Shown here: one piece after another, positions 1 to 11,525 of the stretch | Layout of the letters: each line of letters begins with the position of its first letter | Numbering within the stretch: the stretch's first letter is position 1 | NCBI GenBank assembly: GCA_036897445.1 | Contig: JAYMTL010000199.1 | Coordinates: 1-22,744 of the forward strand | Length of the DNA stretch: 22,744 nucleotides | Direction: 5' to 3' | Origin: Pelargonium tetragonum | Taxonomy: Eukaryota > Streptophyta > Magnoliopsida > Geraniales > Geraniaceae | Notes under the pieces: generated by a model | The model's input: the letters and a program-made list of their open reading frames with translations, nothing else | Databases searched by the model: none | What the model was told of the DNA's origin: nothing | Position numbers and translations under genes: made by a program

Positions 1-950
1 AGGTTTTCTACAATAAGAGTAGGGAGGGGTACACGAAGTTTAGATATTAAGGAATTTTCTATAACTAAGTACAACTCACTAAAGTTTCCCTTTATTCAGT
101 TCTTTTTTTGATGTATACCCGGGGTGTTTATTATTAAATACAGGCTACAAGTACAGGAATGAGAAACAGGGTGTTATGAGTAAGAGGAGTCCGCAGAATA
201 AGACAGTTATAGCTAATTAAGATATAGATACAGAAGACTGAGAAAGAAAGAAAGAAACAGATAGAGAGGATTACCACTAAGAGTCTTTTTAGGGGCTTAG
301 TACCTGCCTTGACAATAACAATACTCTTCTTATAGGGATATATACCTTATATAAGGGGCCTCCTCTTGTAGTTTGTACTTGTATACCTGTCTTAAGGTTC
401 CCCCTAGCTATTGTATTATCTTACCTATCCTGGAGGAATTATTACTAAGATTCCCTAGAGTTAGTATTTATATCCCAGTGCGAATTCCTATTTTTAACCT
501 ATGCCTTTTCCTTGAACTATACCCGCGTAAAAATCTCTGTTAAGCTCACCTAAGAAAGAATTCCTTCCAAAACGAGCACTTTTTTAATAAAAAAAACTTT
601 TTATGCCTATTCTTATGGGACTCTAATATACTAGTTAATTCTACTCAAAGGGAAAACTAAATAAGCACAGTTAAAAAAAACGAGGATACCTCAGGAAGCC
701 CGGTTCGACCACGAGAATTCTTCTTGTAAACGAGTTAAACTCCAACTTTTCGAAACGTATTATAGACTAAAACTGAAATGAATTTGTGCTATATATCCCA
801 AAACCCTTTTTCTCTTTGTCTTATACTATATAATGAAAACTTGGAACGCTTTATATCTTTTATAGATATAGATAAAGAAGATTAACGAGAAACTTAAGTA
901 TAAAAAGCTCCTGTTTATCAAGTGTATAAATACTCTAAGTCTCCAAAGGA
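1..950. other. spacer, no gene seen
   Basis: AT-rich DNA with many stops in all frames. It holds the (GAAA)4 run and a 12-base palindrome, CCTTATATAAGG (345-356). Its right end overlaps an open minus-strand frame that enters repeat copy 1. Confidence 0.6.
242..257. repeat. (GAAA)4 microsatellite
   Basis: Four tandem GAAA units in a purine-rich stretch. This is a simple repeat of no evident function. Confidence 0.6.
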
Positions 951-1192
951 ATAAGCCACCCTTTCCTTCCTCTGTTTTCGGGAATAGTACTCTAGTAAAA
1001 CAAAAGATGATACGCGTAAACCAATCGACTTCCGGTTGATTCTAGCTTTTTCGATAGGAGACATTTAGTCATTTCCTGAATTTCAAAACCGGATAAAAGT
1101 TAGCCAAGATACATTCATGAATTAGTACTTTTCATCGACTGAGGCATAATGTGAAATATTGTATGGATTCCAAAGTGCGCCAGCAACCTGAG
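951..1192 (+). repeat. dispersed diverged repeat, copy 1
   Basis: This is one of four copies of a roughly 240-base repeat seen in the window. Against copy 2 it shares, in the same order, a run beginning GCGTAAACCA (1014-1023; about 31 of 42 positions alike around it), AGCCAAGAT.. ATTCA, TTTTCAT and CATAATGTGAAA (1145-1156). GCGTAAACCA to CATAAT is 131 bases here and 128 in copy 2. Copy 3 shares AAAGAT..A.ACGC, CCAA and the identical ATTCTAGCTTTT (1039-1050). On the minus strand, 826-1041 is open for 72 codons without an ATG and overlaps much of the copy. The product, if any, is unknown. Confidence 0.6.
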
Positions 1193-4100
1193 TCTACTAA
1201 GCCCTCGCAAAAACATCCTTGTTAAACAAACTTTCATTTTCAATTTACAAGGTTCGCTTTAAGAAGTACTCTAAGCTAAGGCCCGCATTCTCATTATTGT
1301 ACTCAGTTACACGGATTCCGTTTTCACTTTATAGGGATAACACTAGCTTATATTTATTTAGTACGTTAAATCCTTTTTTTTAATAAAATTATATCAGACT
1401 CGGAATCGAGGGTTTTACCACTAGGGTTTCCTTAATATCTTGTCAGGTTTCTTCCTTTTCGTCCATAGGTTGGTATCCGGTAATTTTGGGCACTTATATC
1501 TCTACTCGCGTCTTAGTTTGAGTATAGAGCTGAGTCAGTCTTTTAAGTATTATAAAAGACTACGGTACCCCTTAATTAAATAGGAATTCACTTAAAGTAA
1601 GTTCTTTCGCCAAGACTCTAATTGTGGTTTGGCTTACTTCAAGGTACCCTGCTCGACCCGCCTAATATAGAATTTGTGGCAGTTAGATCCCCCTTTTGTA
1701 AAGGTTTTCCGGTATAAATAAATTAGGCCAACGAGGTCTGGTCTAGTAAATATTTAAAATGAAGTTCCATTTTTGTTATATGAAAGAAGCCAAAAACAGA
1801 TAGGAAGCTTTTCAACTAAATAACTAGCCAAACAAAAAGGAATTGGCTTGCCGAGATAGAGGATCCTTAAGGTTTCTCTGAACCCTTTCTATTTGGAATA
1901 TTGTATTTTTGAATTTAAGTTGTGGGTATACCCTAAATTAGACACGGTTTTCTATTTATATTAAAGTAATCTTTGTTCTAGCATGTTGGGCAGTTTTCAT
2001 TTCGTGTAAGGTACTTTTTATAGATACAATAAAACAAGAAGACAAAAACTACAGTAGCTACATTAATAGGTATAGGTAATCCTCCAGACCTATAAGACAG
2101 GCTAGGAGAGTGGTATAGCCCATAAGAACAGTATAAAAGCTCTAATAAAGAAAGGTAACAAACAAAAAAGAAGTCATTTAGTCAATAGAAAAAGAAAAGC
2201 TTTTAGAATTTTTAGCTAATTGAAACTTCACAATCTCGAGAAAAGCGTTCCACAAATTCAGGATAGCAAAATCCCAAGTCTTTTTAGAGACTACATAGGA
2301 GTTTAGAATGCGTCAGAAATAAGGAGTTGCCCTAATGCAAATATCTTCTTATCCTGCTGTTGAAAAGTAGTCTATACCAATAAATAATAATAGGGGAGCC
2401 CTTATATTTGTAACTTGGAAAATATACTATAGCTGTCTGTACTCAAGGAGGAATTCAAAAGAGAGTATACTTTTCAAAAAAATGTTATTAAGTGAGACTT
2501 TAATAGTTATCACACTTCAAATTTCAAACCCGGTACTTAGAACAAACTTGATAAAAATCAAATAAATTAATAAAAAATTGACTATAATAGCATCCCTAAA
2601 TAGAGAGCGTCTTAGTGAACCCTAGATTTAGTGGGCTTTGGTACTTTCTTTGTAAAGGGGGCTTCTCTCGAGCGAGTAAGAAAAGAGCAGCTTTACGAAA
2701 GTTTTTAAATGAAGTTCAACTGGATTTTAGGAAGATTTTTTTATGCATAAATAAAGAAAAGCTTTCAAAGGATAAACGGGGCTCCCAGGTTCGTAATAGT
2801 AAATAGTCAGGGCTTTGTCTATACTTTATTTTTCGTTTGTCTAGCTAAAAGCTTTTTGTCAGATCTCACCTACTTTTAAATTTACTTGTCAAAGGCAAAC
2901 ATATATTTCATATATATAATCTAACAAGGTACAATCTAAGCTTTCTAGTACTTTCCAAAAAGAACCTGAGCAGAAATACATAACATAAAATGAATTTGGA
3001 GAGTACGCAGCGTCGCTTTCATTACTTGGTGGAAAAAGTATCCGGGTCGTGCCTTATTTTTGAGATTGATAGAATACAACAAGGCGATCCTATCTTGTTT
3101 CGAGTTGAGTAGGGTTTTATAGCTTTGCTAATGTTGAGGAAACCCTTTTTGCTTTTGCATGCTTTAGAATCTTGTGTGCCTTTTTTCATTTCGTAGAATA
3201 ACCCATAAATCCGAATTTAATTGATCCTAGTTACTTGCTTTGTTCGTTAATTAATATAGAACTCTTATAGTAGAATCCTATAAATAAATGAACCCTACCC
3301 TTCTGAGGTTTGGTAAGGTAAAGGGGTACTCAAAAGGGTGCTGGTAATAAGATTCTAGTCACAAGAAAGTACTCCTTATATATATCCAAAATTCAGTCTT
3401 AAGCTAGTCTGTATTGCCGTAAAGCTTCTGGCAGGAAGTAAAATAAAAGAAATGCTTTAGTCTTAGGTAACCTTTTTTGAACCACGAGCACCCCTTTTTG
3501 TATTTATTAATTGTCAAATTTATTCCAGTTAAAGAGACTCTTAGTTAGGGCTCAATACTTTGAGAGTTCATATAACCTACCCGGATCCTGTGAGGCACTT
3601 GAAAAGCGTAAAGGAATATAAGATCTTCGGATTCTATTCCTGTCTAAATACTTTCAGGAAAATCTTTCTTATTATACTGGAGCTCTCCTTGCTGTTTGAG
3701 TCTTCTTGGACTCTTACGATACTGAAGAAACTCTTTAGAATATACAAAACCAGTAACATAAAAAGCAAGCACGGATTAACTTTATACTTATAGCAAGCAA
3801 AGGCAGTGTTATAGGGTAATTCTTTTTTACTTTGTTAGGGAGCCCCCATGTATTTTTGGGTAAGGAATCCTTTAAATACTTGTCTAGTAACAAATTAAGC
3901 AAATGTTTATACAAACGCCTCAGGCAGGGACAACTCTCCTCTTGTTCTTTAAGAAAGTCCCAACAAGGGCCCCGCCCCAGTATCCAATGAAACTTGACAA
4001 GACAATCCACAGAAATTTTACCAAAGCGAATCTAGAACAAGTGAAAATATTATATAAAATAAGCCGTAATTTTACGAAATGAGGGGGATTCCGCATGAAA

Positions 4101-6480
4101 GAGTTCTCAGGTTATAGCGCGCGAAAAGGGAGCTTAGAAAACCTCTTTTCAGAGTGCATTTAAAGCCTTGTTCTTAAGTTAGAATCCGTTCAGAGAAGGG
4201 CTCGTGTGCAAACTGTCAAGAAAACTACCCTTCACACCATATCGAGAGAAAAGATCAAAAGCCGTTCCTAAGTAATAAATGGAATAACCTATAAGGGGGT
4301 ACATACGTATATAACTTTACTAAAAGTGCTTCTTACGCAGAGTACTTACCTGTCATACGGAAAGCTCTTTGCAACGCTGGGACTCCTATACACGTAACCT
4401 AGATGGTTAGAATAAATATAACGATTCTTAGGTGTACCCTTTATAAAATCTTCCGCTTCTTTACACAGAAACTCCTAAGGAGACCCACACTCTGGTATTA
4501 CTGTATCAAAGAATTTTGATTGATGCGATCTTATTTTTTTAAGGGATTCAATCGCCTTTTTAGTCAAGAGCAATGCTGATACCAAAACCGGGGAGTCTTC
4601 CTTATTCTATTTTTTTAAACGCTTATCTATAGCCGCGTTTGTTTACAAAAGGACAAAAAGAAGAGGTGTAACCGTTTATAACATTTTGACTAGTTATACT
4701 GCGCTTTTAAAAATAGAAGGGCCTTGGATCTTCCTCTTGTTAGGAGTTGTAGGTATATTCCTCATTGTCTTCTGTTCTTATCGCTATAGAGTATGGATCC
4801 TTGGGGGAATGTGAAGAAGTCTTTGTTTTTGCTACCGACTGACACGCTAGTAAAGGAGGTTAACTCTATAGGTAGTTGTTTGAATACGCATACATACCCT
4901 ATATATATATATCCCCACCAATTATTGGCCTAGACCTTGTTGTTGACTTACTCGTTTTAATTGACTTAGATTTTTTTGTTTCTTTAGGAGCTACTTACTT
5001 GCTTGACCTGTTTGACTTAGCAGGAACAGAAGCGGCTGGGGCTATACCTTATATCATAGGAGATTAGGATTAATTAAGGAAGAGGGGGAGCAGCAGTAAG
5101 AGTTATACCTCTACTATAGGCTATTGTAGTTACATCCTTTTCTTATTCTTGCCTATACCTCTCCTAGCTCGTAAGGAAAATACCTAATAGTAGAATAGTC
5201 TATTTATTATATAAAATCGAGGAAAGTAGAAGCTGCACAGAAATATCATAGAAAAAAGTTCTTTACGCTAGGTAGTTAGGATAGGAAGTTTAAAACGTTA
5301 TCCTTCCTCTGTTTCATAAGCCAGTCAAAATTCCTACAAGAAGGGGTGCATATCAAGGATTTTTGTTTACTTAATAGGTTTCCCTTATAACTTAACTAGA
5401 AAGATAATGAATTTTCTTTTTGTAAGGAAGTTTTAGAAAAAAGAAGGGGGTCTGACTTGCCTTGAGACTTTTCTAGAAGTTCTTGCCTATAAGGTTATTA
5501 TCCAAGGGAAGGAGTCCTTTTTCTGTATTCTATTCTGGTTGCGGCCTTTCTTTTATGGGTATCTGGTATTGGCTACTCGTCGCTTACAGAAAACTTTCTT
5601 ATTCTTGAATTTTTAAGTTTTAAAGTAGCTAAAGAAAACAAAAAAGGAGTGCTGGTTTCTAATAACAGGAGTTTCACTTTAGCTTTATTCATACCTTTCA
5701 TTCTAACAAAAAAGTAAACGTATATAACAGAAACCCTTTTTCTCCAATCTCTTATAGGAACTTACTAATCCTGTACGATAAAGAACTCAGGAATACATAA
5801 AAATGACAATATGACTCATTCGAGAAAGTTATCCCATTGATGAAGATATCATGGCTAGTACAATTACTTTCTTTGTTTTTGCATGAATCTGCTCTCAATT
5901 CTATTAAGGGTATATATAAGAAATTCATGTCAAGCTAGAAATTTCTTACACTTCCATCTAGGGTCTCTGCTCGGAAATGACAATTCCCTCTGCATAGAGA
6001 AAGTAAACAGAAATGACTCACTCAAGCCCTTTCGTTTGGAGTTCGGTGATGTCTCATCTCAAAAATAGCAGCACCAAGCGGCAGTCAGATGGTTTATCCT
6101 TTTCCGGGAATCATTACGCTTTTGATAGAACTTATTAGTACATGCTATTCTCGAAAGCAAAGGAAGAGCGGATGGCTACCTTTTTTCTTTTGACAAGGAA
6201 AATTCCTTACTTTATCTTAGTCTTCTATCTTTTTATATTGTGGTTTTTTAGTTTGACTTCGTTAGCTTGTATAAAATTCTGACACCCAAAAGTTGTGTTG
6301 ACAAGCTTCCTGAGTAAGTCAAGTTTCTAGAATTTCAGATCATTTCCATGAATCCTGTAGCTCAAAAGGTCCCTTCACAGTCTCGGCTTTGAAGAGGGTT
6401 TGATTATTAAGTAAAAGGCCTTTCATAGCTAGAAAGATATCACACAATATAATCTTTCTTTTTGATAAGAGATATGATAC
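1193..6480. other. spacer, no gene supported
   Basis: Over five kilobases without a recognisable gene. Open frames of 61-91 codons at 2615-2806, 3560-3793, 3735-4010 (minus), 4876-5067 and 5883-6068 mostly begin with GTG or TTG, and none matches a family I know. A 40-codon ATG frame at 2990-3112 is richer in G+C than its surroundings. The 4920-5066 stretch is leucine/aspartate-rich when translated because TTGACTTA recurs. No tRNA, rRNA or intron domain V was seen. Confidence 0.6.
4900..4912. repeat. short TA microsatellite
   Basis: Alternating T and A for 13 bases, about six TA units. It lies inside an unrecognised 63-codon open frame (4876-5067) with a TTG start. Confidence 0.6.
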
Positions 6481-6722
6481 AGCTTGACCCCTTTCTGGGC
6501 CCTTTATTCCCGAATTGTGATCCCAAATGATATAATAGGAAAGGATGAAATGCGTAAACCATTGAAATTCCATTCGATTCTTTCTTTTCTAAAAGCGAGT
6601 CATTTAGTTTCAAATACCAGAGATAAAGAGCGCTAGTCAAGATCTATTCACCAAATTCCTTTTTTTTCATGAAAGTGATCATAATGTGAAAATGTTATGC
6701 GGAGTATCCCAGCTCCTAGAGA
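6481..6722 (+). repeat. dispersed diverged repeat, copy 2
   Basis: This is the copy used as reference. Blocks shared with copy 1 are GCGTAAACCA (6552-6561), the AGTCAAGAT..ATTCA segment, TTTTCAT and CATAATGTGAAA (6680-6691), followed by CCAGC.CCT.GAG. Copy 3 matches at TTGAAATTCC, CATAAT.TGAAAAT..TATGC and, after an insertion in copy 3, CGGAGTA with CCTA..GAGAAT. Two short overlapping minus-strand frames (77 codons at 6340-6573, 66 codons at 6440-6640) run across it. Neither is recognisable. The tRNA cluster lies about 490 bases to the right. Confidence 0.6.
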
Positions 6723-7211
6723 GAATGATAGATAAAGCTGTATTGAAAAAGTTTGAAATTATATACATTGGAAAAAGCATAAATTTGTACAAATTTCTAT
6801 TAAATTTCATTTTATAAAGAGGGCGTTTCTTAGAAGTTATTTAATCCCATTTTCTTTGAAACCCCAAGAAAATAAACTACTTAAAGCTCTAAACTGCGAT
6901 CACTTTCTTACAATAAGGAAGGCTACAAAAGTCTCATAAAAACGAGAAGACCTGCTTTGCTTAAGATAAAAAAAAGCTGCCGTTTAAAGGTATAAGCTTT
7001 TTTCAAGAGTTTTTACCTTCTGAATTTTTATTATATAAATTTTTTATCCGATTAATCAAGGAAAAGTTAGCAAAAAGAGAGTAGTTGCAGTAATTGAGTC
7101 TTTATAAAATCTCAAGTACAGTAACTTGAATTCTTTATTATCTTTATTATATTAGAGGGCTCCCCTCGCTATTATCCGCTAGAATCCGAGGGTTTAACTC
7201 AGCAAAAGAAA
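6723..7211. other. spacer between repeat copy 2 and tRNA cluster
   Basis: AT-rich sequence holding the palindrome at 6781-6796 and a tandem CTTTATTAT pair near 7133-7150. No gene seen. Confidence 0.6.
6781..6796. repeat. 16-bp perfect palindrome
   Basis: AAATTTGTACAAATTT is its own reverse complement. It lies between repeat copy 2 and the tRNA cluster. About one palindrome of this length is expected by chance in this window. Confidence 0.4.
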
Positions 7212-7285
7212 AGTATAAGACACGATTCGAACCCACGATTTCTGCTTTCAAGAGTAAGAGCTCTAACCAATCGAACTACTTACAA
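7212..7285 (-). pseudogene. decayed tRNA gene, probably trnF-GAA-like
   Basis: The minus strand keeps the outline of a class I tRNA of normal length (74 bases). Six of seven acceptor pairs form (TTGTAAG with CTTATAC). A clear D arm, GTTCGATTGGTTAGAGC, and the T-loop motif GGGTTCGAAT are present. The anticodon stem is poor in every register tried. The register that puts GAA in the anticodon with U33 gives three of five pairs but is shifted by two bases; the standard register reads TTG with C at position 33. The T stem has one mismatch and three wobble pairs. D arm and length fit trnF best, with trnD second. In many plant mitochondria trnF-GAA follows trnS-GCU, which supports trnF by position. 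It is probably non-functional, but a heavily edited or mismatched tRNA cannot be excluded. Confidence 0.5.
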
Positions 7286-7309
7286 TCACGGGGCTAAAAA
7301 CCCTTTTTT

Positions 7310-7399
7310 TGGAGGAAGTGAGATTTGAACTCACGATACAAAGGTGTTTTGTATGTTGATTTAGCAAACCAATGCTTTAAACCACTCAGCCATTCCTCC
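7310..7399 (-). tRNA. trnS-GCU: tRNA-Ser (anticodon GCU), mitochondrial type
   Basis: This gene encodes the serine tRNA that reads AGC and AGU codons in mitochondrial translation. On the minus strand it folds as a full class II cloverleaf: a perfect 7-bp acceptor (GGAGGAA with TTCCTCC), a 3-bp D stem around AGTGGTTTAA, and a 5-bp anticodon stem with loop TTGCTAA (anticodon at 7363-7365). The variable arm has a perfect 7-bp stem, ATACAAA with TTTGTAT, and the T stem is a perfect 5 bp around TTCAAAT. From memory, the stretch GCATTGGTTTGCTAAATC is the plant-mitochondrial form; the plastid trnS-GCU differs in the anticodon stem. Several positions carry A or T where angiosperm copies have G or C. 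The base after the acceptor stem is A, where plant mitochondrial copies usually have G. CCA is not encoded. A decayed tRNA lies 24 bases downstream on the same strand. Confidence 0.95.
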
Positions 7400-10300
7400 T
7401 CTAGGTATTTATTCCCATAAATTCTTGTTATTCTTTAACATTTCTATTTAAGTGATTTTCTTGAACTTGGTTTAATGTAAGCTTTCCCTATTTCTAAAAA
7501 CTTTTAGCAGAGAAAAAAGAAGGAGTCTACTATTTTATATGATATAAAAGGTTATTGCTTTTTAAGGAACCCAGATAAGCAACATTAAATGTTAATAAGT
7601 CCTTTTTAAAAAAAGGTTACTCTTTCCAGAGGCAAAACTTGCTAAGCCGATGAGCAAAGGAATAATTCAAGAAAACAATTCAATCCAGTAGAGTACTAAA
7701 ATAAAGAATAAAGCTATATAGAGTTCTCATTTCAGGAAGACGTATTCCCAAGAAAGAAGACTTTCGCCATACTAATGGAGTTGAGTTATTCTATACTATA
7801 CTAAATCAAATGATTAATAAACCAAAAAGGGGTTCTACGTCCAAGTAAAAATACTAAATTATTTTGTTTACGCAAGCAGGTATCTTGATAACTTCTTAAA
7901 CAAAGATGTCAGTTACTACTAGAGTTCCTACAGCTTGTTTATGAAAGGGGGACTCTTATAGAAAAGTAAGTCAAGGATATACTTTACTACAGATATTGAC
8001 AGGCCACTCATTATGCTTTAGCTTCGTCTCCTTTGTTATCCACTGCTTACTTACTAGGATCCCCCAAACTCTAATTATTCTAATAGAACGGGTTAGCCTT
8101 TAGTAGGAAATAATTAACTTGATCAAATAACATACTTCTCTAGATTGGAAGTATATAAAAGAGTCACTAAGTTTAGGTAAAGTTAGAATGCGGATTCTAT
8201 TGTATAGTAGGCCTGGTATTCATTTCATTTCTATAGAGTAACACATCGGGAAGGTTTGCGAAGTATGAAAGAGCCTTTTTCACTTGTACAGGACAGGAAT
8301 TGGCGAAGTTTAAAAGATATAAAGGGTCCTATTCGACTACCAGTTTTTCAAGGGGGACTGCCCTTGGGGTATAGCAAAGCATTGGCTTTTGATACCCGCA
8401 TGCAAAGGTATGCAAGCCCTGAATTAACTACTCAAAATTTATGAAAGAGCGCCCTGAATTGAAAGTTTCAGTAAGTGCCCCATTCCGCTTTTTACTAATT
8501 AGGTTTAAATATTATCGTAATAAATATGCTACATACTACTTTTTGTAAAAGTATAAATACTAGGATGTCGTATTATAGTCTACCTTCCTTATTTCAATAT
8601 ATTATATTATAGTCGGTGTAAAGGATTTTTTTACTTCTACTTTTAGGCTAACACTATTATAAATCCTTCTATTTAATAGAGATTTGCCCCTTATACTTAT
8701 GATATATCCCAACTCGACAGCAAGAAGCTTAGTTTTCTTGTATTCCATAAAGCTCTGGATTCTTGCTAATTGGGGTTTTATCAAAGCAAAAGAAATTTTA
8801 AAGAGGAGTACTAACCATAAAACCTTGTGTAAAATTTAACAAGAGAGCCTTTTATAAGTATGTAAGTACAATTTAGTTGGAAGGAACCTTCTTTTACCTA
8901 CCCCGTTTTTGTACACAAGGAATCCCGCTTTGTAGTTTTTGTTTGCTGTAGTGCTTCTTACCTATCTCTACACTATCAAGTTGTATCTATACCCCTTTTC
9001 TTAGGATAGCCAACACCTCTGTTTTTCCATTTTCAGACTAAGGTTTCATTTGGAATATATGAAAATTCCAGCAGCGTGATAATAAGAGCGGGTAGTTGCG
9101 ACTTACTAGGGGAGATGCCTTAACAACTTCATAGTCCTCTTTAGATAACAGGGTTTACCTTAGGTTTTCTTTACATTTTTTACATAGTAACTAATATAGA
9201 TTTACCCCCGTAACTGGTTCACTTGGGTAAATAGCAATTAATAAGCAACAATTTGAAGTGACTTCGTTTATAATTTTATGTCTGAAATCAATCGATTACA
9301 AAATTGAATTGTCTAACTGATTATTAGACCTTTTAGCTACATCAATCAAGTGGGTCCCTGAACTTTTAAGAGGCAACTTTGATTTCAAAAAACACGATAT
9401 AATAAATTTGTTAGATAACCGAATGCGAAGTAATAAGCACGAGCTTAAATGTGTAGATTTTAATCCCGCTAACTTTCTTTAAATTGAAACTAAGTATTAT
9501 AGAAAAGATAAAAGCTATCGAACTACAGGCTTATAATACGACTAAAACTATAAGGTTTTCAGCTCAAAAGGAACGATATAAGGAAATCTTGCTCCGGTAA
9601 GTCATCATTTTAAAATACTTGTAGCTTCCCTTTTTGAAGGCTTTCCCAAGCAACAAGCAAGTTGAAAGGGTTGGGGTACTGGCAGCTATTCAAGGAAGAT
9701 ATTGCTTAAATACAAATAAAGGGAACGAGCACTTTATGATAAAAACCTTGCGGTAATAAAGGATTTATCTAGATTCTTTTCAAGGTATTCTGTTCAGAAT
9801 GATGTAAAATGAGCAATAAATATAATATACTGAATAGCTTTTATAGTTTCCTCAAAGGGATTTAACTGAGTTTTAACCTAAAAAGCTTTTATCTTCTTAC
9901 TCTATACTTAAGTAGTTTTAAAACCCATCCAAAGTTACATCTTAACTTAATTAATTCTTTACTTTTGGAAGGTGCTTTGATCAAGAAAAGCTAAAAGGAA
10001 CAACAACTTTATCCGGAATTGTGAATTTATAGACTAACTATAAGAAGTTTTTGAGTTGATTATATAGTATAGCGTACAACAATTATTTCAGTAGCTATAA
10101 CATAAGAAGGGTGTCCTCAATCCTCTTAGAACTTTCCTTTATTTAAACGAGTAAGTATTGTTTTATAGATTTTTATACTAAGACACGTGAATCTATGGCA
10201 TTTAGGCTGATAGCGTTATACTATAACTAAGATTCGCTTTGAATTGTAATATAGAAATCTCTTCTCGTAACAGAGGGAGTATTCCTTGTTGTTATTACTT

Positions 10301-11525
10301 CACTATTACCATTGAACTCTCTTAGCATCCTGCTTGCTATATTATTGCATTTTCCGCTATTTGACATAAAAAGGATAGAGACTTAATCTAGGGAATGTGC
10401 AAGGATAAGAGTCTCCGTGTCTACAAAGTAAGAAATTCATATGCCCACTGGGAGCCCCCATTGTGAGCAGAGGGATATATCTATTATCCAGCCAAGTTCA
10501 TTATTGTTATATAGAGTATCCTCGTATTATAAATTCTGAAAGTATAAAGTAACTATAAACCATACAAATTAAGACACTAAAGAGACCCCCGTTACAATAA
10601 ATAGGGTAAAAGGGTAAATAAGACTAATTTTATACTACATCAACGTCATTTTCAAAAAACTCTTTCTAGTGAAACTCTAATTCTATAAAATTAAGTATAT
10701 ACAAGAAAAAGTACTTAATTATTTAGACTCTGGTATCCCTATATAGTATACTTTTTTGTCAGAATACCTAGAATTATCCCTTTTAGTTCTTTACTTTTTT
10801 AGTTTTAGAGTTCTCCTACTACTTAAGAATAGTAAATAAAGGAACGAGGGAGCATAAGGAGCAACTCCTTAATTTAAGACTTAAAAGGAAAAGCTAAGGA
10901 AAAAGGGTTAGGGATTAAACCAAACAATGCTAAAGTTTATAGAAATGCTTTCGTTTATAGCACGTTTAGGTGCAAAGTGGTTTCCGTTTTACCTCTTTTG
11001 CGTCAATTTTACTAGATAATTTTGAGTTGCTCTACTCTAAGAGAAAAATAAAGAATCAAAATACCGGTCAGGTGCAAAGCCCTTCGTACAATAACTATTA
11101 ATCAGAACTTTTAAAAAACTAATAACTAATACAAATAACATTAACTGCTTTCTATTTCTATTCTTTTGTATTATATACTTCCTTTAGGTTTAGTACTTTT
11201 CTATCCTCCCGTGTCAGTAACAACTAACTAAGATAAAAGCTATGACAGGAAAGACAGTAGCTACAACATAGGCAGTACAGGTACTATCTCCCTTAGAAAG
11301 TTAGGTCTAGCTATGCGGAAAACTAATAAGATACAGAGTCTAGCTATAATGACTAAGATTAGGTATGAAAGATTTTAAGAAACTAGTGAGATAGGTCTCT
11401 TTCTGAAGAAGGGTCCAGGTAAGCGTTAGGCTCTAACATTCTATTATTTGCAAAACCACTATTACACTTATTTCAAACTAAGCAAGAAAAGCTATAGTTA
11501 AAGAAACTTTATAAGTATAAGAAAG
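7400..11525. other. spacer, no gene supported
   Basis: The upstream side of trnS-GCU. I found no clear promoter motif next to the tRNA. An open frame at 8256-8444 (62 codons, TTG start) lies in a patch richer in G+C than its flanks, with no recognisable product. A 60-codon minus frame at 8602-8784 is also unrecognised. The small hairpin at 10855-10871 lies here. Confidence 0.6.
10855..10871. other. small perfect hairpin with three-base loop
   Basis: TAAGGAG and CTCCTTA pair over 7 bp around the loop CAA. No gene lies next to it. It could be a weak transcript-end structure or chance. Confidence 0.35.

Noticed and set aside
700-720. GGTTCGACC resembling a tRNA-Cys T loop
   Set aside because: The T stem does not pair and nothing upstream resembles a D or anticodon arm.
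3735-4010. Longest open frame in the window, 91 codons on the minus strand
   Set aside because: The length is what chance gives at this base composition. The translation shows no domain or motif I know, and it overlaps another anonymous frame on the plus strand.
4876-5067. Hydrophobic, leucine/aspartate-rich 63-codon frame
   Set aside because: The composition comes from recurring TTGACTTA and a TA run. It starts with TTG and has no recognisable family.
7800-7950. Possible sixth copy of the dispersed repeat, inverted
   Set aside because: GTTTACGCA and ACTAGAGT are shared, but the spacing differs by about 20 bases and the rest does not align convincingly.
3838-10462. GGGAGCCCCCAT occurring at about 3839 and 10446
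   Set aside because: A 12-base identity is expected several times by chance in a window this size, and the flanks do not match.
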